Assembly: GCA_948470475.1 (NCBI GenBank)
Contig: OX419336.1
Location: 967,501-1,031,500, forward strand
From: Galaxea fascicularis
Lineage: Eukaryota; Cnidaria; Anthozoa; Scleractinia; Euphylliidae
DNA length: 64,000 bases
Direction: 5' to 3'
Position 1 is the first letter of the stretch; the number at the start of each line of letters is the position of its first letter. Shown piece after piece: positions 23,343 through 33,252 of this stretch. The translations under genes were made by a program, and so were the position numbers. The notes under the pieces are model-generated. The model was not told the DNA's origin and did no database searches. It saw nothing but the letters and a program-made list of their open reading frames with translations.

Positions 23343-24326
23343 ATGTCCAATAGGAGCGACTCAAACTTAACCAATCCACGTCAGGCATTTTCATTTGCTT
23401 TCCGCGTAGGTGCATCCACCTTTACGGTCGTTCTGATCCTGGGCACCATATTTGGCAATGTCCTCGTCATTGTGGCTTTTTCCTTCTTTGTGCGCATGCG
23501 TACAGTCACAAACTACTTCGTGGTGTCACTAGCGTGCACTGATCTTGGCGTGGCACTTTTCTCCATGCCGCTTTGGATAGCATATCTCCTTACTGGACCC
23601 ATGTGGGTGCTTGGCGACAACCTGTCCCGTGCATGGACGATGATGGACATTCTGACCGGAACAGCATCCATTACAAATCTTATGGCGATAAGCTTTGATC
23701 GAAGTATTTGTATAAACAATCCTTTACGTTATTCGGACTGGATGACATCTCGGAAAGTGACAGTGATAATAACTTGTGTTTGGATCTATTCCATCTGTGT
23801 GACTGTTGCAAGCTTTCTTCTCTATACCAAGCGCATTTTCAATTTCATCACATTTATCACATGCTTCTGCGTTCCTCTGCTGGTTATCATCACCGCGTAC
23901 TCAATTATATTCAAAGCGGCACTGCGTCAAATAAGACAAATAAGTGCTATGTCGCCTGCGCAGTACACCGGAAGACACAATAGGTTTTTGAAAGAGGTCA
24001 AAGCCGTCAAAACGCTAGCAGTGGTCGTGGGTGCCTTTGTGATTTGCTGGCTACCATTTATCGCCCTTAATATGGTTTACAGCTTGTGTGACCCTTCTCA
24101 GTACTGCCCTGTTGTGAACCCAGAAGTCATCCTGGTCACCAAATGGATGCACTATGGAAACTCTTTATTAAATCCAGTTATTTACACTGCAATGAACCGT
24201 GACTTTAGAAGAGCTTTCATAGCACTTCTTTGCTGGAAAACTAGGATGATGCCAGAGAAAATAGTTACGGATACCTTAAGGACAAATGTAGAGGGAAATA
24301 GTGGTTTTCAAATGACCCGAAGCTGA
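23343..24326 (+). CDS. Class A G-protein-coupled receptor, aminergic-like (receptor 2)
   Basis: A 327-residue seven-helix receptor in one coding exon. I start at ATG 23343 (MSNRSDSNLT, with two N-glycosylation sequons) because the longer open frame upstream has no ATG and contains a 3' splice site (gttattttcag, ending 23272). Landmarks: Asn39 (1.50), Asp67 (2.50), Asp102 (3.32), Trp147 (4.50), Pro178 (5.50), Cys235-Trp-Leu-Pro, Trp268 (7.40), Asn277-Pro-x-x-Tyr281. Asp3.32 suggests an amine ligand. Deviations: the DRY motif is Asp119-Arg-Ser, position 3.25 is Ser95, and ECL2 is very short with no Cys. ECL3 keeps Cys249 and Cys255. There is no PDZ-type C-terminus. AATAAA at 24674-24679 is the likely polyadenylation signal. 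Confidence 0.9.
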   Translation: MSNRSDSNLTNPRQAFSFAFRVGASTFTVVLILGTIFGNVLVIVAFSFFVRMRTVTNYFVVSLACTDLGVALFSMPLWIAYLLTGPMWVLGDNLSRAWTMMDILTGTASITNLMAISFDRSICINNPLRYSDWMTSRKVTVIITCVWIYSICVTVASFLLYTKRIFNFITFITCFCVPLLVIITAYSIIFKAALRQIRQISAMSPAQYTGRHNRFLKEVKAVKTLAVVVGAFVICWLPFIALNMVYSLCDPSQYCPVVNPEVILVTKWMHYGNSLLNPVIYTAMNRDFRRAFIALLCWKTRMMPEKIVTDTLRTNVEGNSGFQMTRS

Positions 24327-24673
24327 ACCTCGGCTGAAGCTCCATTCAGAAACATGTCAAAAATAGAAAGGTGTGGAAAGCCCTATGTGCCAACCGTGAG
24401 GCATGACGGGTAGTTAAGACGTTACAGTAAGTAAGTTAGATCGAGAAGAGTTTAGTGAGAATTTTGTGTGGCAGTGGGTGACGATAAAAATAAGTACTCA
24501 CAAAAACACAAACTGTTATCTTATTTTGAATTAGTTCTTAGCCTGTAAATCCTTTCTTTCCCTCTGTTGTCAGTTCTGTCCACCATTCTTCAGTTTTCCG
24601 ATTTGTCAATTATGACTTGACCAACAAAGACCTTCAAAGACTGATAAGTGTAGATATCTTCTACTATTCATCC

Positions 24674-24679
24674 AATAAA
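24674..24679 (+). terminator. Polyadenylation signal of receptor 2
   Basis: AATAAA about 350 bases after the stop codon, in an otherwise empty 3' flank. Confidence 0.5.
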
Positions 24680-25504
24680 AGACTGAAAATTAAAATAGAA
24701 GAATTCCCGTTCTTATTAGTCCAAGAGCTATTGATTAATTAGAATAGACATGTGCGTCGGTCTCACCCTGACCAAGCTTTAATTCTTACTCCCTTAAAAG
24801 CCCTATTAGCCATGATGGTGCTACCTTATGGCACGCTGTCTGCAAGCACTATAAGGGCTCCCAATTTATGGCTTTTTATTGTAATGTGGAAAAGGACAGG
24901 TATATCAAAGATCTAGATTTTAGTGCCCAGTCAGTTCAGTCGATTCGCCATCCTAGATTTTATCAAGATTTTAACTGTTTTTAGATTTTACTGATGACTC
25001 TTACTGCCATAGTTATTTATTTTATAATTGAGTCTGTATTTTATCACATTATTCTCATTATTCTTTTAATATCATTTTTAGATGAAATTCGTTTTAATAT
25101 GTTTTAACTGACTGTTTTTTAATATGTGTCCGCATCTTACATACACGACCCCACAAACATATGCTTTAAACTTTCATCGTGTTTAAATAAAGGATATGTG
25201 TGTATGTGTGTATGTATGTATGTATGTATGTAATGTATATCTATATGTATGCAAATTGCTGTGTGTTTATTTTGAATATCGGCCGGTCTATATATATTTT
25301 CAGGAGAAACGAAGATTAAACCACAGTTTCAGTTCTTAAACTCTCTACTGTACAAATTAATATCCGTTTATTTTTCGCTCGGAGGTAATTCAGTGACTCC
25401 CGGGCCACTGATTTTTAAACTACAGGTGAAAAAACCTGTTACACTGAAATTATCAAGCTGCAAATCTATCGGCTTTCGCGTTTTCAGCTTTCTGATTGGC
25501 TCGA
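24680..25504. other. Gene-free stretch with microsatellite
   Basis: Contains a (TGTA)n/(TG)n microsatellite at about 25195-25231, preceded by AATAAA at 25186. No gene seen. Confidence 0.45.
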
Positions 25505-25855
25505 AAGTCTGTAATTGTAATTTGTAATTTTGTAATTGTAATTGGCCACTCCCCTCGGGGCTTTTCAGGACCAATTGGGTGAGATCGGACGTCAGCTTGT
25601 AAAGGCGCTAATAGCACGCTATCAGTCCATTTTTTATCTCACCCACCCACCCAACCCATGCATAGGAAGATAGACCACCACACCGGGAACTACGTCCCCT
25701 ACTCTTTTTCGACTCGCAAGTGTGTGGGTTCTTTAACGTCCTCTGCTAACCATGTAACACTGAAGATGCAGGAGACGGGGCCTACGGTTTATAGTCCTTA
25801 TCCGAGAAGACTTGAACGTCTAACCATTTGAAGGTATAATTACAAATGCAGCACA

Positions 25856-25896
<41 letters not shown>

Positions 25897-25960
25897 TGGG
25901 GCTCGAACCCTCGGCCTCCCGCACAGCAGGCGGCGGTAAAGTCTGTGTTTATCAGCACAT
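25505..25960 (-). mobile_element. tRNA-derived SINE, minus orientation
   Basis: Read on the minus strand, a tRNA-like B box (gagggttcgagcccc, 25897-25911) lies in a head near 25870-25960. A body follows (including gacgttaaagaacccacaca) and it ends in short ATTACAA repeats (25505-25545), a typical LINE-mobilised tail. Confidence 0.65.
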
Positions 25961-25989
25961 ATGCCCTTGTATGACCTTGCTTTGTTCAG

Positions 25990-27310
25990 CATGCAACGCG
26001 AAACGCGGTCAAAAACGGTCAAAAATTATCTGTCGCATGTAAATCCTACCTCAGATTTGCTTTTTAAAAGACCGGGAGGTACAAAGAAGTGTTAAATTCG
26101 GAACTGTCGATATTATCTAGATCTGGTACTGGCCCGAGGCGCTTGGTATAAGCACCCTTGTAAAGGTTTTGACAAACATGAACAAGAAAGAAGGAATTGA
26201 GTCCCATCTTACTAAACAAAATCTGAAAACCACTTCCAGTGCACTTTTCTGAGACATACTTAAAGCAAAAAGAGGGGTTCAGCCTGCTCAGTCCATTCGG
26301 CATTCTCATCTCTGCGCACCATCCATCGAAAAATAACAAAATAAATCTGAAAGTTCCTTGCAAATCCAGGAAGGAATTCTCAACCCTTCAATCAGTCCAA
26401 AAGTCATTGCTATAATGGTTGAAATATAGAAACAGAAGCAGCGACAATAGGAAGACTCCAAACAAGACGCAATCGTCTTCAGTGGAAGTCCGACAAACAC
26501 CAATTGTGGTGCAACAACAACCCCAGAGACAAGTGGCGGTGTCAAGCAGCTCAAATAACCCAGGCGAACACGCCTTACCCACGTTTCTCTTCCCGCTTGC
26601 GTCTTGTACAACTTTATAATTCAGAATCCTTCGGAAAAAAGGCTGATTCCCATGGCCTTGCCGAAAAGATGCCTTTTTTGCCTGTAATACTTCAGTTAAC
26701 TCTGCCGAACGTGGCCGGTGTTAAAGTACTCCACTGACAATGTAGCCCTGTATATGGTCCAAATGGGATACTAAGGTGGGTTTCATTACCAAGGAAAATG
26801 AATTTGGCAACAATAATGACAAATTTTTATCTGGAAATTGCATTCAGTAGCTGCTTACAGGCGGCATAAGCGTTCGCAGTTAAAAATTAACATTTTCTTC
26901 ATTTGTTATCAGTGGAAGAAACTGATAAAAATAAATCCAAGCAACAACAATGGGATAAATTTGAATATCTAGGTAGCTTAGGTATATCCATTTGGGAACT
27001 TGTGTTGGTTCTTCTCCAAATACATGTAGTTCATATCATCAGCGTTATTTGCATTGCATTAACATAATTTGGCCCAAAATAGGGGATCGTGTTCATCTAT
27101 TAGGCAAACGCATAGCATGTACCAAAATGTTCAGTTAATTAGGCAAAACCCTTGCTGCCTTAAAAGGTTAATTTTTTTAACAGTTAGGTGCTAAACGTTT
27201 CAAATGAGCCAACGGGCGATCAGGCCAGCCGTTAACATTCAGGCACAATCAAATGCACGGGACCTGGACGTATTCGAATGGACCCCCCACGCCCCTCCAG
27301 TTGGGCTCAT
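25990..27310. other. 3' flank of receptor 3; no clear gene
   Basis: It would include the 3' UTR of the minus-strand receptor. A minus open frame at 26388-26582 is Cys-rich with one strongly hydrophobic stretch (VFLLSLLLFLYF), but it lacks an ATG and a donor-like gtaag sits at its start. It is listed as a finding only. Confidence 0.4.
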
Positions 27311-29854
27311 TTACACGTCAGTCAGAACTGGCGTTGCATTTCTTGTGGGCGAAGTGACCAGTTTAGTTGCTGTGCAGTCGGGTTTCTCTTGCACTGGTGA
27401 CGTGCTTCTCAAAGAGGAAAGACGTGTCAAGAGTTTCCTATCGACCTCTGCTTTCCTGACTTGGAGATCTTTGCTAGAAAGACTGTAGAAAGGTGAGTGG
27501 AAGAGATGCTTGAAGGCAGTCTTAAATTGCTGGTTCATCACGCTGTAGATGATTGGGTTAAGTACAGAATTGAAGTAGTGGAGACCCTTGGCGATCATTA
27601 CCGCTACCACATCTATTGTGCAGCTACTAAAAATGTAAATAAAGAAAAGCAACTTTAATTTCATTAAGATCCAAGTATAGTTAAACAAGCAATTCAATCT
27701 CAAGCCATTTTATCTTACCCTCGATGTGCGTTCTTTCCCTTTTAATGTGATCGAGAGAAAGGGAAAGTTCCTGTTGGTCGTGTCGTGTTACATGTGTAAA
27801 TTTTTCCGTTTTCAGGAACAATACTGGCGGCAGGGAGTTACCTGCATTAGAAAATCCCTTTCTTGACTAGAACCTCTCATTTGGAACTTCTTCATTTGCA
27901 ATCAGTATATCGTGATAATGATCGATCCTAATCACGATATATTGATCATGATATCATGATCATTATAATCATCACTGTTATTGTCATTCTCTGCATAATA
28001 GCGAGCCTTTAGAGGTGTTTTCTCTAAGCTGACTAGTTATCTCGGTTGGTAGAGTATCCTGCTCTATGCGGAAGTCATGGGTTTGAAATTCGTACGAGAT
28101 GACGTTTTTCAGGTTCTTTTTTCGCTACGGCTGAATAAAGGTTCATAACTACAGTAATCTCTCTATCGTCAGTAGTGTGGTTCTATCTAATCTCCTGAAA
28201 CGTTCTTAACTTAAACTCACCCGCACAAAGCATGGGAGATGTTTAGAGAAAAGAAAGGCAACCAGCAGACCACAAATCCTCCCATCACCACCCCAAGTGT
28301 TTTTGCGGCCTTCAGCTCCCTGGGCAGACAAAATCGTTTGGTTTTTTCGCCAATCTTGAACACCATTTTCTTCGCCTGTGTGTGAGAAACCCTGAAGATC
28401 ATTAGATATGCAAAGCTCATGACTAATACGGGTGCAGCAAAACAAAGCGAGAATGCGACCAACGGGTAAACCTTGGTTGGTTTTTCCCAGAGCATTGTTC
28501 TAATGGTAGCCATAATGAATGCGAAAATCCATGCCGTGCAAATAGCACAGCACGTTTTTCTTTTGGTTACGATGCTGTGATAGGTAAATGGGCTTGAAAT
28601 GCAGATATAACGCTCGATGCTGATCAGGAAAAGATGGGAGATGGATGCTACTCCGCAGAAGATATCCATTGACTGCCAGATTTTTAGAAGCCAAAAGGAA
28701 AAACTCCACCGAGGTCCTGCAACAAGAGGGAAACAAAACAATGGCTTTTCCTCTGGAACATACTCTAAGGGCCTGTTTATATGGTCTCGGGTACCCCGAG
28801 ACAACCCTCCCCCCCGAGTTACCCTGGGCGAGCTATTTTTCTACTTATTTCTTTGAAACGTTCTATCAACCGTTTACATGAGGTGGGTGAGACAACTTGG
28901 GTGGGCGAGACAACTCGGAGAGGCGAGTTGTCTGGCCTCGGCAGGTAGGGTAACCCTGGCAAGCGGAACAACTTTTCTTATGCAAACACTTTGGCCCGCT
29001 ACCCGGGACGAGACCGCCGAAAATTAAATGCATGTGTATGGGAAAAAAAGGTGTTTTTGTTCAATTTCTGGGTTTAAAAACGCTAATTTATTTCAGGTAG
29101 TTAGATTTAGAAACTCATCGAAAGCCGCAGTGATCAGATACAGCGGCGAATTAAAGCTGATCGGAAAAAAATTTAATTTTCTCAACAACACCCTAATGTG
29201 TTAATGGTGCACATACATTATCATAAATTAGAGTAAAATGTTTATAACAGGGAAAAAGTGACTTATTTCAAAATAATAAATTGTTCCAAGAAAAAATTGA
29301 CCACCCAGATGTTGCTTATTACATTAGCAATATCTCAAGAAATTTTGGCTGAAAAATAATGAATACAGAATTTATAAGAATTTATTTCTGAGTGCATCAC
29401 TTCTTTTTGAAAAATGGTTTTCATGGAAATATATATTGATTATGCAAATGATGGAGGTAAATCTGTGAACGCAATGAAATGTTAAACGTGTTACTGGAAT
29501 ACTGCATGGACTCCGTCTGCTGAACTTGACAAGCCTTGTAGTAACAGAGTCTAAAACGAGATGGAATTCTACTACTGTACCTGTCAGCAGATAAGCCGCC
29601 CATAGTGGCATAGAAAACACCGCTACAAGGATGTCAGTCACAGCCAGAGATGCCACGAAATAGTTGGTTACATTTCGCAGCTTTCGGAACGCAACAAATG
29701 CTCCAATAACGAGGGAGTTGCCAAGGAGAGTAAGAATGATGATGACGATCAGCGCAAAGGTGGAAACGAATTTCAGTGTGAAGCTGAATGAATGTTCTAT
29801 TGCCGTGGGTAATGTTGTATCATTTAATGCTCTGGATGGCATGACAGTTGCCAT
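27311..29854 (-). CDS. Class A G-protein-coupled receptor, aminergic-like, three coding exons (receptor 3)
   Basis: Coding exons 29854-29581, 28716-28221 and 27626-27311 join to 361 residues. Junctions are ctgacag|gtacag to ttgcag|gacctc (phase 1, within Gly92 after helix 2) and tgcgg|gtgagt to ttttag|tagctg (phase 2, Gly257 in ECL3). ATG 29854 is used because the preceding frame has only TTG and then stops. Landmarks: Asn46, Asp74, Asp109 (3.32), Glu126-Arg-Tyr, Trp154, Pro187, Cys242-Trp-Leu-Pro, Asn280-Pro-x-x-Tyr284, ECL3 Cys256/Cys259. Position 3.25 is Leu102, ECL2 has no Cys, and position 7.40 is Gly271 instead of Trp. The tail is longer than in its paralogues and ends TDV, a class I PDZ ligand pattern. 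An amine ligand is inferred from Asp3.32. An acceptor ending at 29891 implies a spliced leader. Confidence 0.88.
27906..27962. repeat. Palindromes in receptor 3 intron 2
   Basis: tatatcgtgat (27906-27916) pairs with atcacgatata (27931-27941), followed at once by the perfect 20-bp palindrome TGATCATGATATCATGATCA (27943-27962). Confidence 0.7.
28028..28150 (+). mobile_element. tRNA-like SINE head in receptor 3 intron 2
   Basis: A-box-like tctcggttggtagagta (28039-28055) and B-box-like gggtttgaaattc (28079-28091) are spaced as in tRNA-derived SINEs, antisense to the host gene. The remainder degenerates into flanking DNA. Confidence 0.5.
28769..29025. mobile_element. MITE-like inverted repeat in receptor 3 intron 1
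   Basis: The left arm gggcctgtttatatggtctcgggta and right arm region taccc...gggacgagacc are imperfect inverted copies, with internal gagttgtct/agacaactc pairs. Imperfect ends make boundaries approximate. Confidence 0.45.
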
Positions 29855-29890
29855 GCTATTTCCACTCAATCATCAGTAACTCGATCCAAC

Positions 29891-30600
29891 CTGTAAGACG
29901 AGAGCAATTTATGAAAACTTTGAATATGCAAGTGAAAATTAATTCTTCATCCTACGAGGAATCATTGTGAGGGTAAGTGTTGATAACAATGAGGGGCAAG
30001 AAATTAAAATTGCTGAAACGCCCAGAAAAACAAAAGTCTCTCTTGTATAATTAGTCAGAATGAGAACGGACGGAAGTAATTTACATTTGATCAGGAGAAA
30101 AGTATGAATTTACTTTCGAAAACAAGTTAAACTAAACTCAAACCAGATGCTGAGGTTTGATTCTCTTGTGCATTGAAGGTTTCTTTTCACATATCCATAA
30201 AAATAGCATTTGGTTTGTACAAAGAAGAAATTTTCAAACAAACCGTCTTCAACTGAATTATCCCTTAACGTATATGAATCTGCGATCTTTTCTTCAAGTT
30301 GGAAGAAGCTAGCTGTTATGTGTCGGTGATCTACCAGAACTTGGTCGCTATTAATTTCAGTGTTAAACAGCACAAATCTACAGGTGCCAGGTCGATTCAG
30401 AAGGTTAGCCTCTGGCACGAATAATCCTTTTGAATTCTTTTCCTTTTGATAAACAAACGACCACAACCTTTTGGAATTTCCTTTTCTCCAAGCTCTTAAT
30501 CTCTACCTCTTCTTAAACCGAATACAACTTTCCTTAAAAGAAAATTCTGAATGACAAAACAAAGTAATGATTAGAAGGCATTCTGCCTAAAATGAACAAA
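29891..30600. other. Receptor 3 upstream region with an unassigned open frame
   Basis: A minus-strand frame, open from about 30500 to TAA at 30110, has no ATG. Its composition is protein-like (e.g. CRFVLFNTEINSDQV, NFFFVQTKCYFYGYV) and it ends in a donor-like aaa|gtaaat. It is not in frame with receptor 3 if spliced to its leader acceptor at 29891. Length is close to chance expectation. Function unknown. Confidence 0.25.
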
Positions 30601-33104
30601 CACCTGCCGATGTGGGAGGGGTATTCAGTCAATCAGGACCAAGTAATTTTGTTCTCTCGATAGAATGACGTTACGAACCGATCAGGACCGAGCTTTTTTG
30701 AGTAACTTGTGCAATGTGGGCAAACTTCACGGCGGGATCTAAATATCAATAGGAACGTTGAAACATTGAAGAACAAAATAGAGAAATTTTGGTACCGTCA
30801 TGCGCTTGCGTCCTCAGTCCTTTTCGACCGATTTATCCATGAACAAATTCAGAAGTTCTTTCTCAAAAAGTGAAGAAAAAATCCATTGATCTTATGCTGA
30901 CGCTTATGCTTGCGTCGCTAAGGAAAACCAAGCCTGTATGTTCTTGGGACAACATAGTGATATTTTCCACTATGCGCGGGTGTCACAGAGGTTGGGATTC
31001 GCCTTGTGTCATAAAATTCTTTTCTTCTGTTGTCCCTTGTTTTCCCGGTCAGTATTGTTTGTTTGTTGGTGTTGATTGTTTGGTGTCAATGTATCCTAGT
31101 AGTAAACGTACCGTAATTAGTACGAAAGGAATAGCTTGTAAGTTTATTTGTTCATAAAGTGTTGATTTAGTATAGAGTGTTGTAAATGTAGGACCGTTAA
31201 AACAGTAAGTGTGTAAGCCAGATGTTAGAAGAATTAATTATTGTGGAATTAATATTCGATATATAAATGGAAGCAAGGCGTGGTAAACGGTGGTTAGAAA
31301 ACAGTTGAGGGAAGGCGAACGAAGGAAGACAGAGTTCAGGAGAAAGTGGCAGGCAGAATAGCTCAAATAATCAATGCTGAGAGTCTTTAGCAGAACTCCC
31401 ACCGTTATCAAGAAAAAACCCCTTTGCCTGCGGAGGAGCAAAGTGGAGCGAGGAGAATTTTAGTCGGCGAGATTTTACTGTAAAGGAAAGCGGAAAAGCT
31501 GATCGCCAGAGTTGGCAAAATGATGAAGGGAAAGTAAAGTCCAAGAAAGTATCAAGGCGCCGGAGAGGAAAAGGTCTGAGAAGCTGTTTGTCGTGGGGTT
31601 TGCTTTGTCAGCTGCTTTGTTGGCTGAGATGGTGATTTAGAGTGCGGAATAAGAAGGAACTAAACTGTAAATAATTGTAAATACTCGTAAACAGTAAGTT
31701 AGTTTAAGTAAGATTAGTTCTATTTGTGTTCATTCATTGCATGTCAATATCTTAATTAAAATCATTACTTGTCTGTGGTGGCTAATTGTGCCTATGTTAG
31801 TTCTATTTTGTTTTATTTTGTTTCTTTCTTCTCGAGCCATTGAGACCCACGTCACACCTTGATGGTTTATAACTGGTTTGATTTACTAGGGGTGCCTTTT
31901 AGACTTTCCGGAATGAGACTGAATACTTGAGGTGAATAGACGGTACTATACTGCCATTCTTTTGGACTTAATCTGTTTTCGGAATGAACGTACACCTGAA
32001 CGTAATTTAGCTTTCCTTCCATTCTTTTACAGAGAGAAGGGCGAACAGAATGAATATTGCTTGTATTCTGACAAATATTTATTCGATTTTTTTGGAAAGC
32101 TTTTGTTGGGAAAAGCAGTCAGCCGAATTGAGTGGTATCTCCGTGACCTGACATGCAACTGAGAATTCAAGTAAAGTTACTGAGACGCTCTGTTCTGACT
32201 ACTCTGGGCGTTGGTCTTACATTATCCCCTCAAGATTTCGTTTTTAGGACTGATGAGTGTTGGTTGGAAAAAAGGCTTACTCAGCAAAATTATTCAATCA
32301 TATTCCCAAAACTATAGTAGCCACAAAAGGATAGTTGTTCACAGTAGCTTGACTGTGTGATCTGCTATTTTGTCTGGAGTTTCTGCCCGGCACGAATCGC
32401 GTTCATTTCCAATACCTAGTCTTTTCTGCATTGTCACGCAGCCTAAGTGACCTGGATATTTGCTCACTAACTTAGGACGACAAAATTTCCTCCCTGTTTG
32501 AAAAAGATCACCGCTTCAATCACCCAGTGTAATTGATTTTTAACTGAAGAATACTCTAAAGAACAATCGGTATACGGAAATCGCTTATTAATACGACTCT
32601 AAGTTCATTACCGGGACTAAATTTTTTATTACTTTTATTCTTATTTTTTTCGTTCATCTTTTCTTGTTATCTTTTTCTTTTGACCTGGAGGAAAACACAC
32701 TATTTTAATTTTCAATATATGCAATTTAGAATTTTTGGTTCCGTTATCTTAAAGTAAATCGCATTGAATGTTTATAAATTGTTGTGATATTTCCGATCAT
32801 ACGTTGATTCTCTGCCAAATTTTCTTCACTCTGTGATTTTTTATGAATTACTCTGGAAATCAATAAACTAAATTATCGTGAAGTTAGTCTCAAATCTTAT
32901 AATTGAAATGAATACTATATGAATTCTCGTCAAGCTGTATTTTAATGTATTTCTAACAATGAAATGGAGCGGTTTTAGCATGCATCTTCAAGCATAATTT
33001 TGTTTTTAAATTCATCAAAAGATTTATCGGTTGCGGATCGTCTTCTTAGTTCTTCAAACAGTGCCAAATTGCAGTTGACTAAGTAAATAATTTTGGTTCA
33101 AACA
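30601..33104. other. Gene-free AT-rich stretch
   Basis: No coding exon, RNA gene or bounded repeat recognised. Confidence 0.4.
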
Positions 33105-33252
33105 GAGCAATCGAATTAGAAAAGACAATAGTATACTTTCAGAAAAAGCTCTCCAGCAGCGAATCAGTTCAACCACATATATTCGCCGCAAGAAACGAAT
33201 CAGCCACCGACGCAGATTTTAATAACAACACGGTAACTTCTTGCGAGAGTTG
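33105..33252 (+). other. Possible coding exon of unknown gene
   Basis: After acceptor-like tttggttcaaacAG (ends 33104), a frame reads about 48 codons (blocks AIELEKTIVYFQKKLSSSES and FAARNESATDADFNNN). It either splices at acacg|gtaact (GT at 33230) or runs to TGA at 33250-33252. No partner exon or family recognised. Confidence 0.2.
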
